Counted from the first letter of the stretch, positions 1-5,871 are shown. The stretch is DNA of 8,184 bases from Candidatus Zixiibacteriota bacterium (GCA_030628225.1 DAOVRJ010000107.1:1-8184); one strand, 5' to 3'. The notes: a model not told the origin generated them from the letters alone. Numbers and translations: made by a program.

Positions 1-376
1 AGTGAGGACCGGCCAGGCTGGGCATGCCTCCCTGGGCGATCTTTTCCAGGAATTTCAGACGTCCATTAATGTTCCACTCCATGAAGGCCTCGTCCAACTC
101 CGTCACGTGGTACTCTTCCCAGCGACCGTTTATTCTGGCCCCGATGATCCCCTGGTCGATCTTGCTCATATTCACGTTGTCCTGGACGAAGATGCCCTGG
201 TGCCAGTGGTTTTTCTCCCCGTGCTCCCATCGGCCGGCCAGGGCCTGGGGGACCTTGCCCAGAAAGGCCACCAGGGGGATGGCCAGCCCGGTGATTTTCA
301 GGAAGGCTCGGCGAGGTAGGGAGGAGTTGTGGGGGACTTGCTGATTGGATTCGACTTCGCCTGTCCGTTTTTTCAC
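1..376 (-). CDS. Tat-exported protein of unknown function (5' part only)
   Basis: The first 125 codons of a gene that continues beyond the left edge. It starts at GTG (374-376) behind a strong Shine-Dalgarno (AAAGGAGG on the minus strand, 385-392, seven bases before the start). The N-terminus is a twin-arginine signal: Pro-Arg22-Arg23-Ala-Phe-Leu-Lys, then a hydrophobic stretch at about residues 28-40 and a likely signal-peptidase site after Ala45-Leu46-Ala47. The protein should therefore be folded, or loaded with a cofactor, in the cytoplasm before export. The mature part is charged and aromatic-rich (Gly-Arg-Trp-Glu-His-Gly-Glu-Lys-Asn-His-Trp-His near the cleavage site) and has no CxxC or CxxCH motif in the visible portion. 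I do not recognise the family. It lies 188 bp beyond feoB on the same strand, separated by a repeat-rich spacer. No clear promoter is visible, so it may be a separate unit or a distal part of the feo transcript. Confidence 0.8.
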   Translation of the reverse strand, partial: MKKRTGEVESNQQVPHNSSLPRRAFLKITGLAIPLVAFLGKVPQALAGRWEHGEKNHWHQGIFVQDNVNMSKIDQGIIGARINGRWEEYHVTELDEAFMEWNINGRLKFLEKIAQGGMPSLAGPH

Positions 377-437
377 CTCGTTGACCTCCTTTGTTTGTGA
401 GTGAGAAAGCTCGGGATTCGTGTTTGTCGGAAAGATG

Positions 438-558
438 AGGATTCAAGGATTCTAGGATTCGAGGATTCAAGGGAAAGACCATGACCAAAACGTGACGATA
501 TGAAAAGGTGTGGTGGGGGGTCACTTGAATCCTTGACCCCTCGAACCCTAGGCCCCAT
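438..558. repeat. 8-bp-periodic repeat arrays in inverted orientation
   Basis: AGGATTC occurs four times at exact 8-bp spacing (438, 446, 454 and 462), with only the base between units varying. About 60 bp further on, four related units in the opposite orientation (GAATCCTT, GACCCCTC, GAACCCTA, GGCCCCAT) start at 527, 535, 543 and 551. The best-matching arms, 452-472 and 531-551, agree at 18 of 21 positions. In a minus-strand transcript two of the three differences become G-U pairs, whereas in a plus-strand transcript they are A-C mismatches. The element ends 7 bp after the feoB stop and could fold in its 3' RNA. It resembles a dispersed intergenic repeat, but no second copy occurs in this window. 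Confidence 0.75.
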
Positions 559-564
559 ATTTTC

Positions 565-2274
565 TCATAAAACCCAGTTCAACACACCCCCCACCAAAAA
601 CGTGGCGACGATCATGATCAGCATGGACAGGATCATGTCCCGCAGCCCCAGCTCTTTGGCCATGACCACGAAGGTGGCCACGCAGGGAAAATACATGGCC
701 AAGACCACGCTGGCCACAACCAGCTGGTTGAGGTTGAGGCCCAGGGGAGAGAGCATGCCCACGGCCACGTCCTTGCGCAGAAAGCCGACCATCAGCGCGG
801 CCACCGCCTCCCGGGGGAGCCCCAGGACGCCGGTGATCACCGGAGCGGTGATTTTGCCCACGAACTCGATGATCCTCAGAGTGTAAAGCACGTTGACGAT
901 CAGAACGCCCAGGATCACGAAGGGCACCGCCTCCCGCAGAAAGCCCTCGATCCGCATCCAGATCTTCTTGGCCAGCCCCGAGAAGTAGGGCAGGCGGTAG
1001 GGAGGGATCTCCACGAAGATCTCCGGGCTCTCACCGCGGATGAGCAGATTCATCAGATATCCCAGGATGATCCAGACAAGGAACAGGGTTCCGAAAACCA
1101 CCAGCAGCCCCCGGGTGCCGGCTTTGCCCACCAGCCCCACGATCATGGCTAACTGGGCTGCACAGGGAATGCAGATGGCCATAAGGGTGACGGAGATGAA
1201 CCGCTCCTTGCGGGTTTCCAGGATGCGGGTGGACATGGTGCCGGGAACGTTACAGCCCAGACCAAGGAGCATCGGTATGATGGCCAGGCCGTGTAACCCC
1301 ATCCGGTGCATGACGGTATCCACCAACACGGCCAGGCGGGGCAGATACCCCGAGTCTTCCAGAAAGCTCAGTATCAGGTAGAAGGCAAAAACGTAGGGGA
1401 GCACCATGGCCAAGGGAACGAACAGGCCGGTGGTCAACAGGCCCATGGACTCCACGAAATCGATCTCGCCGCCCACTAATTTGCCGATGAGGATGTTGTG
1501 CAGGAACCCCCCTGAGCCCAGAATAGCAGACAGTTTCATCATCAAAGGAGCCCAGAGGCCATTGAAGATAGGTTCGAAAAGGTAGCCGATGAGCCCCTCA
1601 CCGATGAAGCGAATGATGTAAAAGGTGAGAAATAGGGCCACCAGGGCAAGGGGGATGCCGGTTATGGGATGGATGGAGGCGTCGCCCAGACGCTCCAGGA
1701 AGGTGTGGTGGCGATGGGTGACCTGCTGCACCTGTTCGGTGATCCTGCCGATCTCATGCCACCGTTCCTCATCCTCGTAGGTGAGCTGTCCGAGCTTTGC
1801 CTCCGGCAACCTGTTGACCAGGTGCAGAATGCCCTCGCCGGTCACGGCCACTGTGGGGATCACGGGAACCCCGAGGAGCTCTTCCAGTTTTTTTTCATCG
1901 ATGGTAATACCGATGTGTTTGGCCTCATCCCACAGGTTCAGGGCCACCACCAGGGGAATGTTCTTTTTTAAAAGCTGCAGGGTGAGGTTGAGGTTTCGCT
2001 CTAAATTGGTGGCGTCCATTACGTTGATGATAAGGTCGCCATCCGCGCACATCTCCACGGCCACCTCTTCGGCCTTGCAGGTGGGATCCAGGGTGTAGGT
2101 ACCGGGAACGTCGATCACCTCGACCTTTTCACCCCCCAGCCTCATTGTGCCGCGGGTGTAACCCACGGTGGTCCCCGGATAGTTGGAGGCGATGACCCGC
2201 ACACCCGTCAGACGGGAGAAGATCACACTTTTGCCCACGTTGGGGCTGCCCATCAACAGGATTTTTTTCATCAT
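565..2274 (-). CDS. feoB: Ferrous iron transporter FeoB
   Basis: Inner-membrane GTPase-coupled Fe(II) uptake protein. From the chosen ATG (2272-2274) it is 569 aa. That start follows GAAGGG in minus-strand reading. A TTG at 2284-2286 is in frame but has no better ribosome site, and the next codon (2269-2271) is also ATG. The N-terminal G domain has G1 GSPNVGKS (residues 9-16), G3 DVPG (55-58), G4 NLWD (113-116) and a G5-like VTGEG (144-148). A short helical linker follows, then a membrane domain from about residue 205. The first Gate region carries GLGCNVPGTMSTR (about 338-350) with its conserved Cys, followed by IPCAAQ. The second Gate region ends in YFPCVATF (528-535). The protein is shorter than the 700-770 aa of enterobacterial FeoB but appears complete, because both Gate motifs are present. 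It is the last feo gene, 27 bp after feoA. No U-tract terminator follows. Confidence 0.96.
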   Translation of the reverse strand: MMKKILLMGSPNVGKSVIFSRLTGVRVIASNYPGTTVGYTRGTMRLGGEKVEVIDVPGTYTLDPTCKAEEVAVEMCADGDLIINVMDATNLERNLNLTLQLLKKNIPLVVALNLWDEAKHIGITIDEKKLEELLGVPVIPTVAVTGEGILHLVNRLPEAKLGQLTYEDEERWHEIGRITEQVQQVTHRHHTFLERLGDASIHPITGIPLALVALFLTFYIIRFIGEGLIGYLFEPIFNGLWAPLMMKLSAILGSGGFLHNILIGKLVGGEIDFVESMGLLTTGLFVPLAMVLPYVFAFYLILSFLEDSGYLPRLAVLVDTVMHRMGLHGLAIIPMLLGLGCNVPGTMSTRILETRKERFISVTLMAICIPCAAQLAMIVGLVGKAGTRGLLVVFGTLFLVWIILGYLMNLLIRGESPEIFVEIPPYRLPYFSGLAKKIWMRIEGFLREAVPFVILGVLIVNVLYTLRIIEFVGKITAPVITGVLGLPREAVAALMVGFLRKDVAVGMLSPLGLNLNQLVVASVVLAMYFPCVATFVVMAKELGLRDMILSMLIMIVATFLVGGVLNWVL

Positions 2275-2301
2275 ATCCCTTCTCAAAAGATGATAACCGG
2301 T

Positions 2302-2538
2302 TTACCCCTCCAGCCCCACGATGATGTGCCTGGCCATTCCGAATCCGACGGCCACCTGGGTGTTTCCCATACTGATGGTGACCGGGCCGCGCATCAGCTG
2401 GGCGCTCACCTTGGTGATCTTGGTTCCCGGCCGGATTCCCATGGCGGTCAGACGCATTTTCATCCCCCGGCCGCCTCTAATCTGGGCGATAGTGCCCCGA
2501 TCTCCAGATTTCATCCTGGTCAGATTTACTGTTTCCAT
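2302..2538 (-). CDS. feoA: Ferrous iron transport accessory protein FeoA
   Basis: A small cytoplasmic protein of 78 aa, the usual size for the family, with an SH3-like beta-barrel fold. Family features are visible: the N-terminal LTRMKSGDRGTIAQI strand region, the central RLTAMGIRPGTKI segment (about residues 30-42), and a C-terminal strand ending in GMARHIIV. FeoA is thought to bind FeoB and support Fe(II) uptake; this is family knowledge and is not shown here. The ATG (2536-2538) has a good Shine-Dalgarno (GAGGT in minus-strand reading). It sits between fur (42 bp upstream) and feoB (27 bp downstream) with no promoter or terminator in either gap, so the three genes should be cotranscribed. 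Confidence 0.96.
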   Translation of the reverse strand: METVNLTRMKSGDRGTIAQIRGGRGMKMRLTAMGIRPGTKITKVSAQLMRGPVTISMGNTQVAVGFGMARHIIVGLEG

Positions 2539-2580
2539 TCCAACCTCGCGTTTCGCATGCAGTCGTGTTTGTCCTCTTGG

Positions 2581-3009
2581 TCAACGACGGCGACATTTCT
2601 GGCAATAGCCGTAGAGTTCCAGATTATGTCTCAGTATGGTGAATTTGTGTTTTTTGGCCACCTCTTCCTGTAGATCTTCCAGGTCCTGGTTCTCAAACTC
2701 GATGATGGCGCCGCAGTTGATGCAGATGAAATGATCGTGGTGCTCGTCTCCGGCCACGGGCTCAAAGCGGGTGATGCGTTCCCCGAGTCGACGTTGGCTG
2801 GCCAGGCCGGCCTCCACCAACAGCTTCAATGTGCGGTAGACGGTGGAAAGCCCCACCTTGGGATAGATCTCCCGTATCTGTTGATGCAGTTGTTCGGCGC
2901 TGATGTGTCGTTTTGAACCCAGGAAGATCTGGGCGATTTCCTCCCGCTGTTGGGTGACCTTCAGTCCCCTGTGCCGCAAATACTGACGAAGTGTTTTTGT
3001 CTCGTTCAT
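2581..3009 (-). CDS. fur: Fur-family ferric uptake regulator
   Basis: A 142-aa metal-responsive repressor of normal Fur length. The N-terminal winged helix is recognisable from QYLRHRGLKVTQQRE (about residues 9-23) and the recognition region PKVGLSTVYRTLKLL (50-64). The dimerisation and metal-binding half carries the HHDHF motif (90-94) and two CxxC pairs, Cys96/Cys99 and Cys136/Cys139, which form the structural zinc site in zinc-containing Fur proteins. Its position at the head of feoAB, and the Fur box at its own promoter, favour true iron-sensing Fur over Zur or PerR, although sequence alone does not settle metal specificity. The ATG (3007-3009) has only a weak Shine-Dalgarno (GAG about six bases before it), and no alternative start is better. 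Confidence 0.93.
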   Translation of the reverse strand: MNETKTLRQYLRHRGLKVTQQREEIAQIFLGSKRHISAEQLHQQIREIYPKVGLSTVYRTLKLLVEAGLASQRRLGERITRFEPVAGDEHHDHFICINCGAIIEFENQDLEDLQEEVAKKHKFTILRHNLELYGYCQKCRRR

Positions 3010-3030
3010 ATTTCACTCGAATTTTGATTT

Positions 3031-3045
3031 TGATTGTCAATATCA
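3031..3045 (-). promoter_or_regulatory. Fur box at the fur-feoAB promoter
   Basis: The minus strand reads TGATATTGACAATCA, which matches 12 of 15 positions of the 7-1-7 Fur consensus TGATAATnATTATCA (counting the free centre as a match). It directly follows the -10 hexamer and covers the expected transcription start, so bound Fur would block the polymerase. Neighbouring TTGATT-like units at 3024-3035 may extend the site. This supports iron-dependent autorepression of the whole operon. Confidence 0.72.
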
Positions 3046-3074
3046 ATTATAGCATGTTCCCCCCTTTTTGTCAA
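3046..3074 (-). promoter_or_regulatory. Sigma-70 promoter of fur-feoA-feoB
   Basis: On the minus strand a perfect -35 TTGACA (3069-3074) is separated by exactly 17 bp (3052-3068) from a perfect -10 TATAAT (3046-3051). The predicted start is near 3039, giving a leader of about 30 nt before the fur ATG. This is a fully consensus housekeeping promoter, as would suit an operon held down by a repressor. Confidence 0.9.
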
Positions 3075-3128
3075 GGGAAAAGTGCTCTTTTGACCTTCCT
3101 CATCCAGGTTGATTGGGGGAGAAGATAT

Positions 3129-3154
3129 AAAAAAGGCGGGCTCCGCAGCCCGCC
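3129..3154 (-). terminator. Intrinsic terminator of the beta-helix/FN3 gene
   Basis: An eight-pair GC-rich stem (GGCGGGCT 3135-3142 with AGCCCGCC 3147-3154) and a four-base loop. In minus-strand transcription it is followed by six U residues (A6 at 3129-3134 on the plus strand). It lies 27 bp after the stop at 3182, or only 4 bp after the TAA at 3159-3161 in the neighbouring frame, which bears on the frameshift suspected at the end of that gene. Confidence 0.93.
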
Positions 3155-3181
3155 TCTCTTACTTCAGCTTGATCATTGATC

Positions 3182-4885
3182 TCACCGAGTGTGCAGCGCC
3201 CGCCGGAACTGTCTCAACCCCTTGCTGAAATACGGCCAGACGGCATCTGCAGTGATCTCCACCCGGTAGGCCCTTCCCGGCCTGACAGGGAAGTCGGTGA
3301 AGGGTATGCCCAGGTATTTGTTGTAGGTCTGGGCCGTGGCGTTCCACTCGGCGATGGTTTTGCAGGTGGTGTTGTCGGAGCTGTGTGCCTCGATGTGGTC
3401 CCACAGGTCCGAGGTCATCTGCAGGCTATCCAGATGCAAGGGAATGGAGATCCAGGTGTAATCGGAACCGGTGGTGGTCTTCAGCTGGAAGCTCACCGAG
3501 TCGCTGGGCAGCACATCTCCGGTCAGGGTCCAGATGGTCTCGTCGCTTATCTCCACCCGGTAGGCGTGTCCCGGCTGCAGGGGGAAGTCGGTGAAGGGTA
3601 TGCCCAGGTATTTGTTGTAGGTCTGGGCCGTGGCGTTCCACTCGGCGATGGTTTTGCAGGTGGTGCTGTCGGAGCTGTGCGCCTCGATGTGGTCCCACAG
3701 GTCCGAGGTCATGACCAGGTCCGTGTCGCCCAGGCAGAAGACGATCCAGGTGTAGTCGCTTCCGGTGGTGGTCTTCAGGGCGTAGTCGTACTCGCCCACG
3801 CGATTGGAGAGAGCGCTTTTGTTCCCGGCATCGTCCGCGGCCATCACCAGATAGAAGGAATTCGTGGAAACGTCACCCACGTTGCTTGTGAAGTCAGTGT
3901 AGAAAGTATCCGTGCTGGCGGCGATGGAATCGGAGCTTTGGGGGTTGAAATAAGCGGTGGTGTCCCGGTAGATGACGTAGTGACTCAGATTCTCCTGGGA
4001 TCCTGAGGTGTCCGTGGTGACCGCCGACCAGGTCAGGGATACGTTGGTGTCTGCCAGAGAAGCGGCCAGGTCGGCGATGGATTGTGGTGGGATGACGTCG
4101 TAGATGGGGATGAACACCACCTGTCCGTACGGGCCCTCGTCGTCGTCCACGATGATGCTGTCGATGTATGTATAACTCGGGGTTCCCCAGTTATTGTGAG
4201 TTGCCGTTATGGTGTTGGCTGTGAAGTTCTTGAAAGTGAACCCCGTGGGCGGTAGAGCGTTGTACATGGTGTTGGATGCTGCCAGACTTCCACCCAGCAG
4301 AGGAGCGGAGTTGCCCGTGCAGACGATGCCGCTGCCGGCAAAATCGGTGAGCGTACAGTTGCTGATAGTGGGGGAGGAATTTTTCAAGGATAGGCCGTTG
4401 GATCCCACTTTGGAGATGTTAACATTGCTGATGGTGGCCAGGGCTGAACTGTCACAGCTCAGGGCAGTGGCGGCATATGAGATGTTACAGTGATCAAAGA
4501 TGCTGCCCGCCGGGTTCTTCTCGAACTCGATGCGGCCCCAATTGGAGGTGTCCGGGCTGGACTCGTTGGATGTGAAGACGATGGGATTCTGCGCAGTACC
4601 ATCGGCCAGGAGATATCCGTTGATCTTAAGGACGATGACCGGAGAGATTTTCTGGAAGCAGAGCGAATCTCCCGGATCGATGAGCAGGGTATCGCCGGCA
4701 GAGATGGTGATCAGCTCTGTGATCACGAATTTCACCGAATCGGCGGTGGTGACGGCGCCATAGGAAGAGTCCACCAGGTCTTCCATGGTGTACAGAACAT
4801 TCACTCCGGAAGATTCCCAGGCGATGACGGTGAGGGGAGCTAGAATGAACATCAATAGAGATAGGACAAAGGATGAGCTTCGCAC
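3182..4885 (-). CDS. Secreted beta-helix/FN3 protein with tandem C-terminal repeats (3' end probably frameshifted)
   Basis: A 567-aa secreted or surface protein of unknown function. The GTG start (4883-4885) follows AAGGAG at an 8-base spacing. A signal peptide covers about residues 1-22 (cleavage near VIA/WES). Residues about 60-235 look like a right-handed parallel beta-helix, with short Asn/Ser-rich turns such as GLSLKNSSPTISNCTLTDF and a closing HNNWGTPS. Residues about 265-365 resemble fibronectin type III. Two 98-residue repeats begin at 371 and 469 with KTTTGSDYTWI; each contains SDLWDHIEAHSSD, AEWNATAQTYNKYLGIPFTDF and an AYRVEI strand. The second copy loses similarity after DAVWP (about 551) and ends in FSKGLRQFRRALHTR. 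The next frame instead gives a Val-Pro-rich ending that aligns with GDVLPSDSVSFQLK of copy one and stops at 3159, beside the terminator. An adhesin or cell-surface scaffold is plausible, but no catalytic site is visible. Confidence 0.85.
   Translation of the reverse strand: MRSSSFVLSLLMFILAPLTVIAWESSGVNVLYTMEDLVDSSYGAVTTADSVKFVITELITISAGDTLLIDPGDSLCFQKISPVIVLKINGYLLADGTAQNPIVFTSNESSPDTSNWGRIEFEKNPAGSIFDHCNISYAATALSCDSSALATISNVNISKVGSNGLSLKNSSPTISNCTLTDFAGSGIVCTGNSAPLLGGSLAASNTMYNALPPTGFTFKNFTANTITATHNNWGTPSYTYIDSIIVDDDEGPYGQVVFIPIYDVIPPQSIADLAASLADTNVSLTWSAVTTDTSGSQENLSHYVIYRDTTAYFNPQSSDSIAASTDTFYTDFTSNVGDVSTNSFYLVMAADDAGNKSALSNRVGEYDYALKTTTGSDYTWIVFCLGDTDLVMTSDLWDHIEAHSSDSTTCKTIAEWNATAQTYNKYLGIPFTDFPLQPGHAYRVEISDETIWTLTGDVLPSDSVSFQLKTTTGSDYTWISIPLHLDSLQMTSDLWDHIEAHSSDNTTCKTIAEWNATAQTYNKYLGIPFTDFPVRPGRAYRVEITADAVWPYFSKGLRQFRRALHTR
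3288..3418 (-). repeat. Near-identical repeat core, downstream copy
   Basis: A 131-bp segment that matches 3582-3712 at all but two positions, offset by 294 bp (98 codons), and encodes the core of the second C-terminal repeat. One difference is silent (a GCA/GCG alanine codon) and the other changes Asn to Ser. Sequence on both sides of the core is clearly more diverged. Confidence 0.95.
3582..3712 (-). repeat. Near-identical repeat core, upstream copy
   Basis: Partner of 3288-3418, encoding the core of the first C-terminal repeat (roughly residues 392-435 of the protein). The reading frame is kept between copies, as expected of an in-frame domain duplication. Confidence 0.95.
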
Positions 4886-4914
4886 CGATGAGTCTCCTTA
4901 TGCTACATTTGGTG

Positions 4915-4929
4915 GTTGGGTAACCCAAC
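4915..4929. promoter_or_regulatory. 15-bp perfect dyad upstream of the beta-helix gene
   Basis: GTTGGGT-A-ACCCAAC is a perfect palindrome with 7-bp arms and a single central base. It sits between the candidate -10 region (4938-4943) and the ribosome site of the gene starting at 4885. A one-base centre cannot form a good RNA hairpin, so a protein-binding operator is the likelier reading. The regulator is unknown. Confidence 0.45.
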
Positions 4930-4937
4930 AAACACAA

Positions 4938-4966
4938 AACTTAATACATCTAGGCACTTTTGTCAA
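4938..4966 (-). promoter_or_regulatory. Candidate promoter of the beta-helix/FN3 gene
   Basis: On the minus strand a perfect -35 TTGACA (4961-4966) stands 17 bp before TAAGTT (4938-4943), which is a poor -10 with three of six consensus bases. TATTAA, at a 15-bp spacing, is an alternative. The position just upstream of a strong ribosome site and downstream of a terminator is right for a promoter, but the weak -10 suggests it needs help or is poorly expressed. Confidence 0.45.
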
Positions 4967-4986
4967 GACTTTTGCTGACCGAAGAT

Positions 4987-5018
4987 AAAAAAAGAGAGGA
5001 GAACTCCTCTCTTTTTTT
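4987..5018 (-). terminator. Terminator of the PEP-CTERM gene (symmetrical)
   Basis: GAGAGGAG (4994-5001) and CTCCTCTC (5004-5011) form a perfect stem with a two-base AA gap, flanked by A7 (4987-4993) and T7 (5012-5018). In minus-strand reading it has the stem plus U-tract of an intrinsic terminator, 33 bp after the stop of the gene at 5052-5576. The symmetry would let it stop transcription in both directions, insulating the beta-helix gene downstream. Confidence 0.88.
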
Positions 5019-5051
5019 ATCTCACCATGTTCGAAGATGTCCAGAGACCTG

Positions 5052-5576
5052 TCAGCAGCCCTTTCTCTTGATCCGATATCGTCCGTAGCTGGCTATTCCC
5101 ACCAGGCCCATTCCCAGGAGCAAGAGGGTGTTGGGTTCTGGTATCTCAGTGTTTTGGGGAGTGTAATCGCCGGTGAATTCAGAGGAGAGCATGTGAAAGG
5201 CGAAATCGTAAGGATCTCCGGTCAACTGATCGGCGAATATGGTAACATCCAAAATCTCATGATTCCAAAAATTCAGGATAGTCAGATCCGCCCTGTTCCA
5301 TGTCCATATCTGGCTTTGCGCATCCCATGTCCCGGCCATGTGCAGAATGGAGCCGTCCTCGATGAGCTCTCCGTATATGGAAAGACTGGCACTGTTGATG
5401 ATCCCATCGGGGCGCTGGTGAACGTAGCTAAAGGGCTCATCATTCCACACCCATCCCGAAAAAGGATTCCAGATCAGCATATCGCTGAAGGAGGTTGCCG
5501 ATGCCCCGGCGAAAGTGCCCAGGATAAACAGGACAGCTATCAGCGGAACACTCACCGATAGGGTTTTAAATTTCAT
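5052..5576 (-). CDS. PEP-CTERM sorting-domain surface protein
   Basis: A 174-aa exported protein with the two ends of a PEP-CTERM substrate. An N-terminal signal peptide covers about residues 1-27 (hydrophobic core PLIAVLFILG, cleavage near GASA/TSF). At the C-terminus Ile-Pro146-Glu147-Pro148-Asn leads a hydrophobic segment (about 150-164) and a basic tail, YGRYRIKRKGC. Such proteins are processed and anchored or released by an exosortase and are often linked to exopolysaccharide or floc formation; this is family knowledge. The central region (28-140) is rich in Trp, Asp and Ser and is probably a beta-sandwich; I do not recognise it. The ATG (5574-5576) follows GAGG-rich sequence, and an in-frame TGA lies just upstream. 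A strong sigma-54 promoter precedes the gene. No exosortase or glycan genes occur in the window. A single Cys (174) ends the protein. Confidence 0.92.
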   Translation of the reverse strand: MKFKTLSVSVPLIAVLFILGTFAGASATSFSDMLIWNPFSGWVWNDEPFSYVHQRPDGIINSASLSIYGELIEDGSILHMAGTWDAQSQIWTWNRADLTILNFWNHEILDVTIFADQLTGDPYDFAFHMLSSEFTGDYTPQNTEIPEPNTLLLLGMGLVGIASYGRYRIKRKGC

Positions 5577-5651
5577 GATCTCCTCATCTCCTCACTTTTT
5601 CAAGATTCTAGAATAATTGCGAACAATAATCCTACCATTTTACTTGTGAAC

Positions 5652-5666
5652 GCAACTAACGTGCCA
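5652..5666 (-). promoter_or_regulatory. Sigma-54 (-24/-12) promoter of the PEP-CTERM gene
   Basis: The minus strand reads TGGCACGTTAGTTGC, preceded by T. It agrees with the sigma-54 consensus YTGGCACG-N4-TTGC, with exactly 10 bp between the GG (5664-5665) and the GC (5652-5653). Transcription should start near 5640, giving a leader of about 64 nt to the ATG at 5576. No sigma-70 promoter of comparable quality precedes this gene. Expression should therefore depend on RpoN and on an ATP-driven activator protein. Confidence 0.85.
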
Positions 5667-5751
5667 AATTTTCCATGAGCAGCCCCAGAGGAAACTTAAG
5701 GACCTATTTCACTATGTGTTATGCAATCTGGCTCTTTTGCCGAACAATCGA

Positions 5752-5774
5752 TTTCGCGAAAAAAATGGTAACCA
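5752..5774. promoter_or_regulatory. Two adjacent short palindromes
   Basis: TTTCGCGAAA (5752-5761) and TGGTAACCA (5766-5774) are perfect short dyads four bases apart, lying between the sigma-54 promoter and the two 17-bp dyads. They could bind an additional regulator or a DNA-bending protein. The GGTAACC core also occurs in the dyad at 4915-4929. Each is short enough to arise by chance. Confidence 0.3.
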
Positions 5775-5786
5775 GAAAATCGTAAT

Positions 5787-5803
5787 TGTCTGGAAATCCG
5801 ACA
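5787..5803. promoter_or_regulatory. Candidate activator site (UAS) 1
   Basis: TGTCTGGAAATCCGACA has dyad symmetry of the form TGTCnG-N5-CnGACA. It lies about 155 bp upstream of the predicted sigma-54 start on the minus strand, in the normal range for enhancer-binding-protein sites. It matches the second site at 15 of 17 positions. Confidence 0.6.
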
Positions 5804-5854
5804 TTAAACTTGGATAGTATGTGCTAACCCTCTTAAATTTATGATATTAAGTCA

Positions 5855-5871
5855 TGTTTGGAAAACCGACA
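5855..5871. promoter_or_regulatory. Candidate activator site (UAS) 2
   Basis: TGTTTGGAAAACCGACA, the second copy of the 17-bp dyad, is in the same orientation and centred 68 bp from the first (about 6.5 helical turns). It is about 223 bp upstream of the sigma-54 start. The right half-site CCGACA is identical in both copies; the left half differs at one base. Confidence 0.6.

Noticed and set aside
66-524. Minus-strand open frame of 152 codons overlapping the Tat gene
   Set aside because: It runs through the repeat array and out of frame with the Tat gene, which has the strong ribosome site and the signal motif. Its translation is Pro/Gly/Arg-rich as expected of an off-frame reading.
3176-4006. 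Long plus-strand open frame (276 codons) opposite the beta-helix/FN3 gene
   Set aside because: It is an antisense shadow. The minus-strand frame has a signal peptide, recognisable domains, a strong ribosome site and a terminator, and the plus-strand translation is low-complexity Gly/Val repeats produced by the duplicated DNA.
5811-5824. Possible plus-strand sigma-54 element (TTGGATAGTATGTGC) for the kinase
   Set aside because: The GG-to-GC spacing is 9 bp instead of 10 and the flanking consensus is poor. A strong sigma-70 promoter nearer the gene explains its expression.
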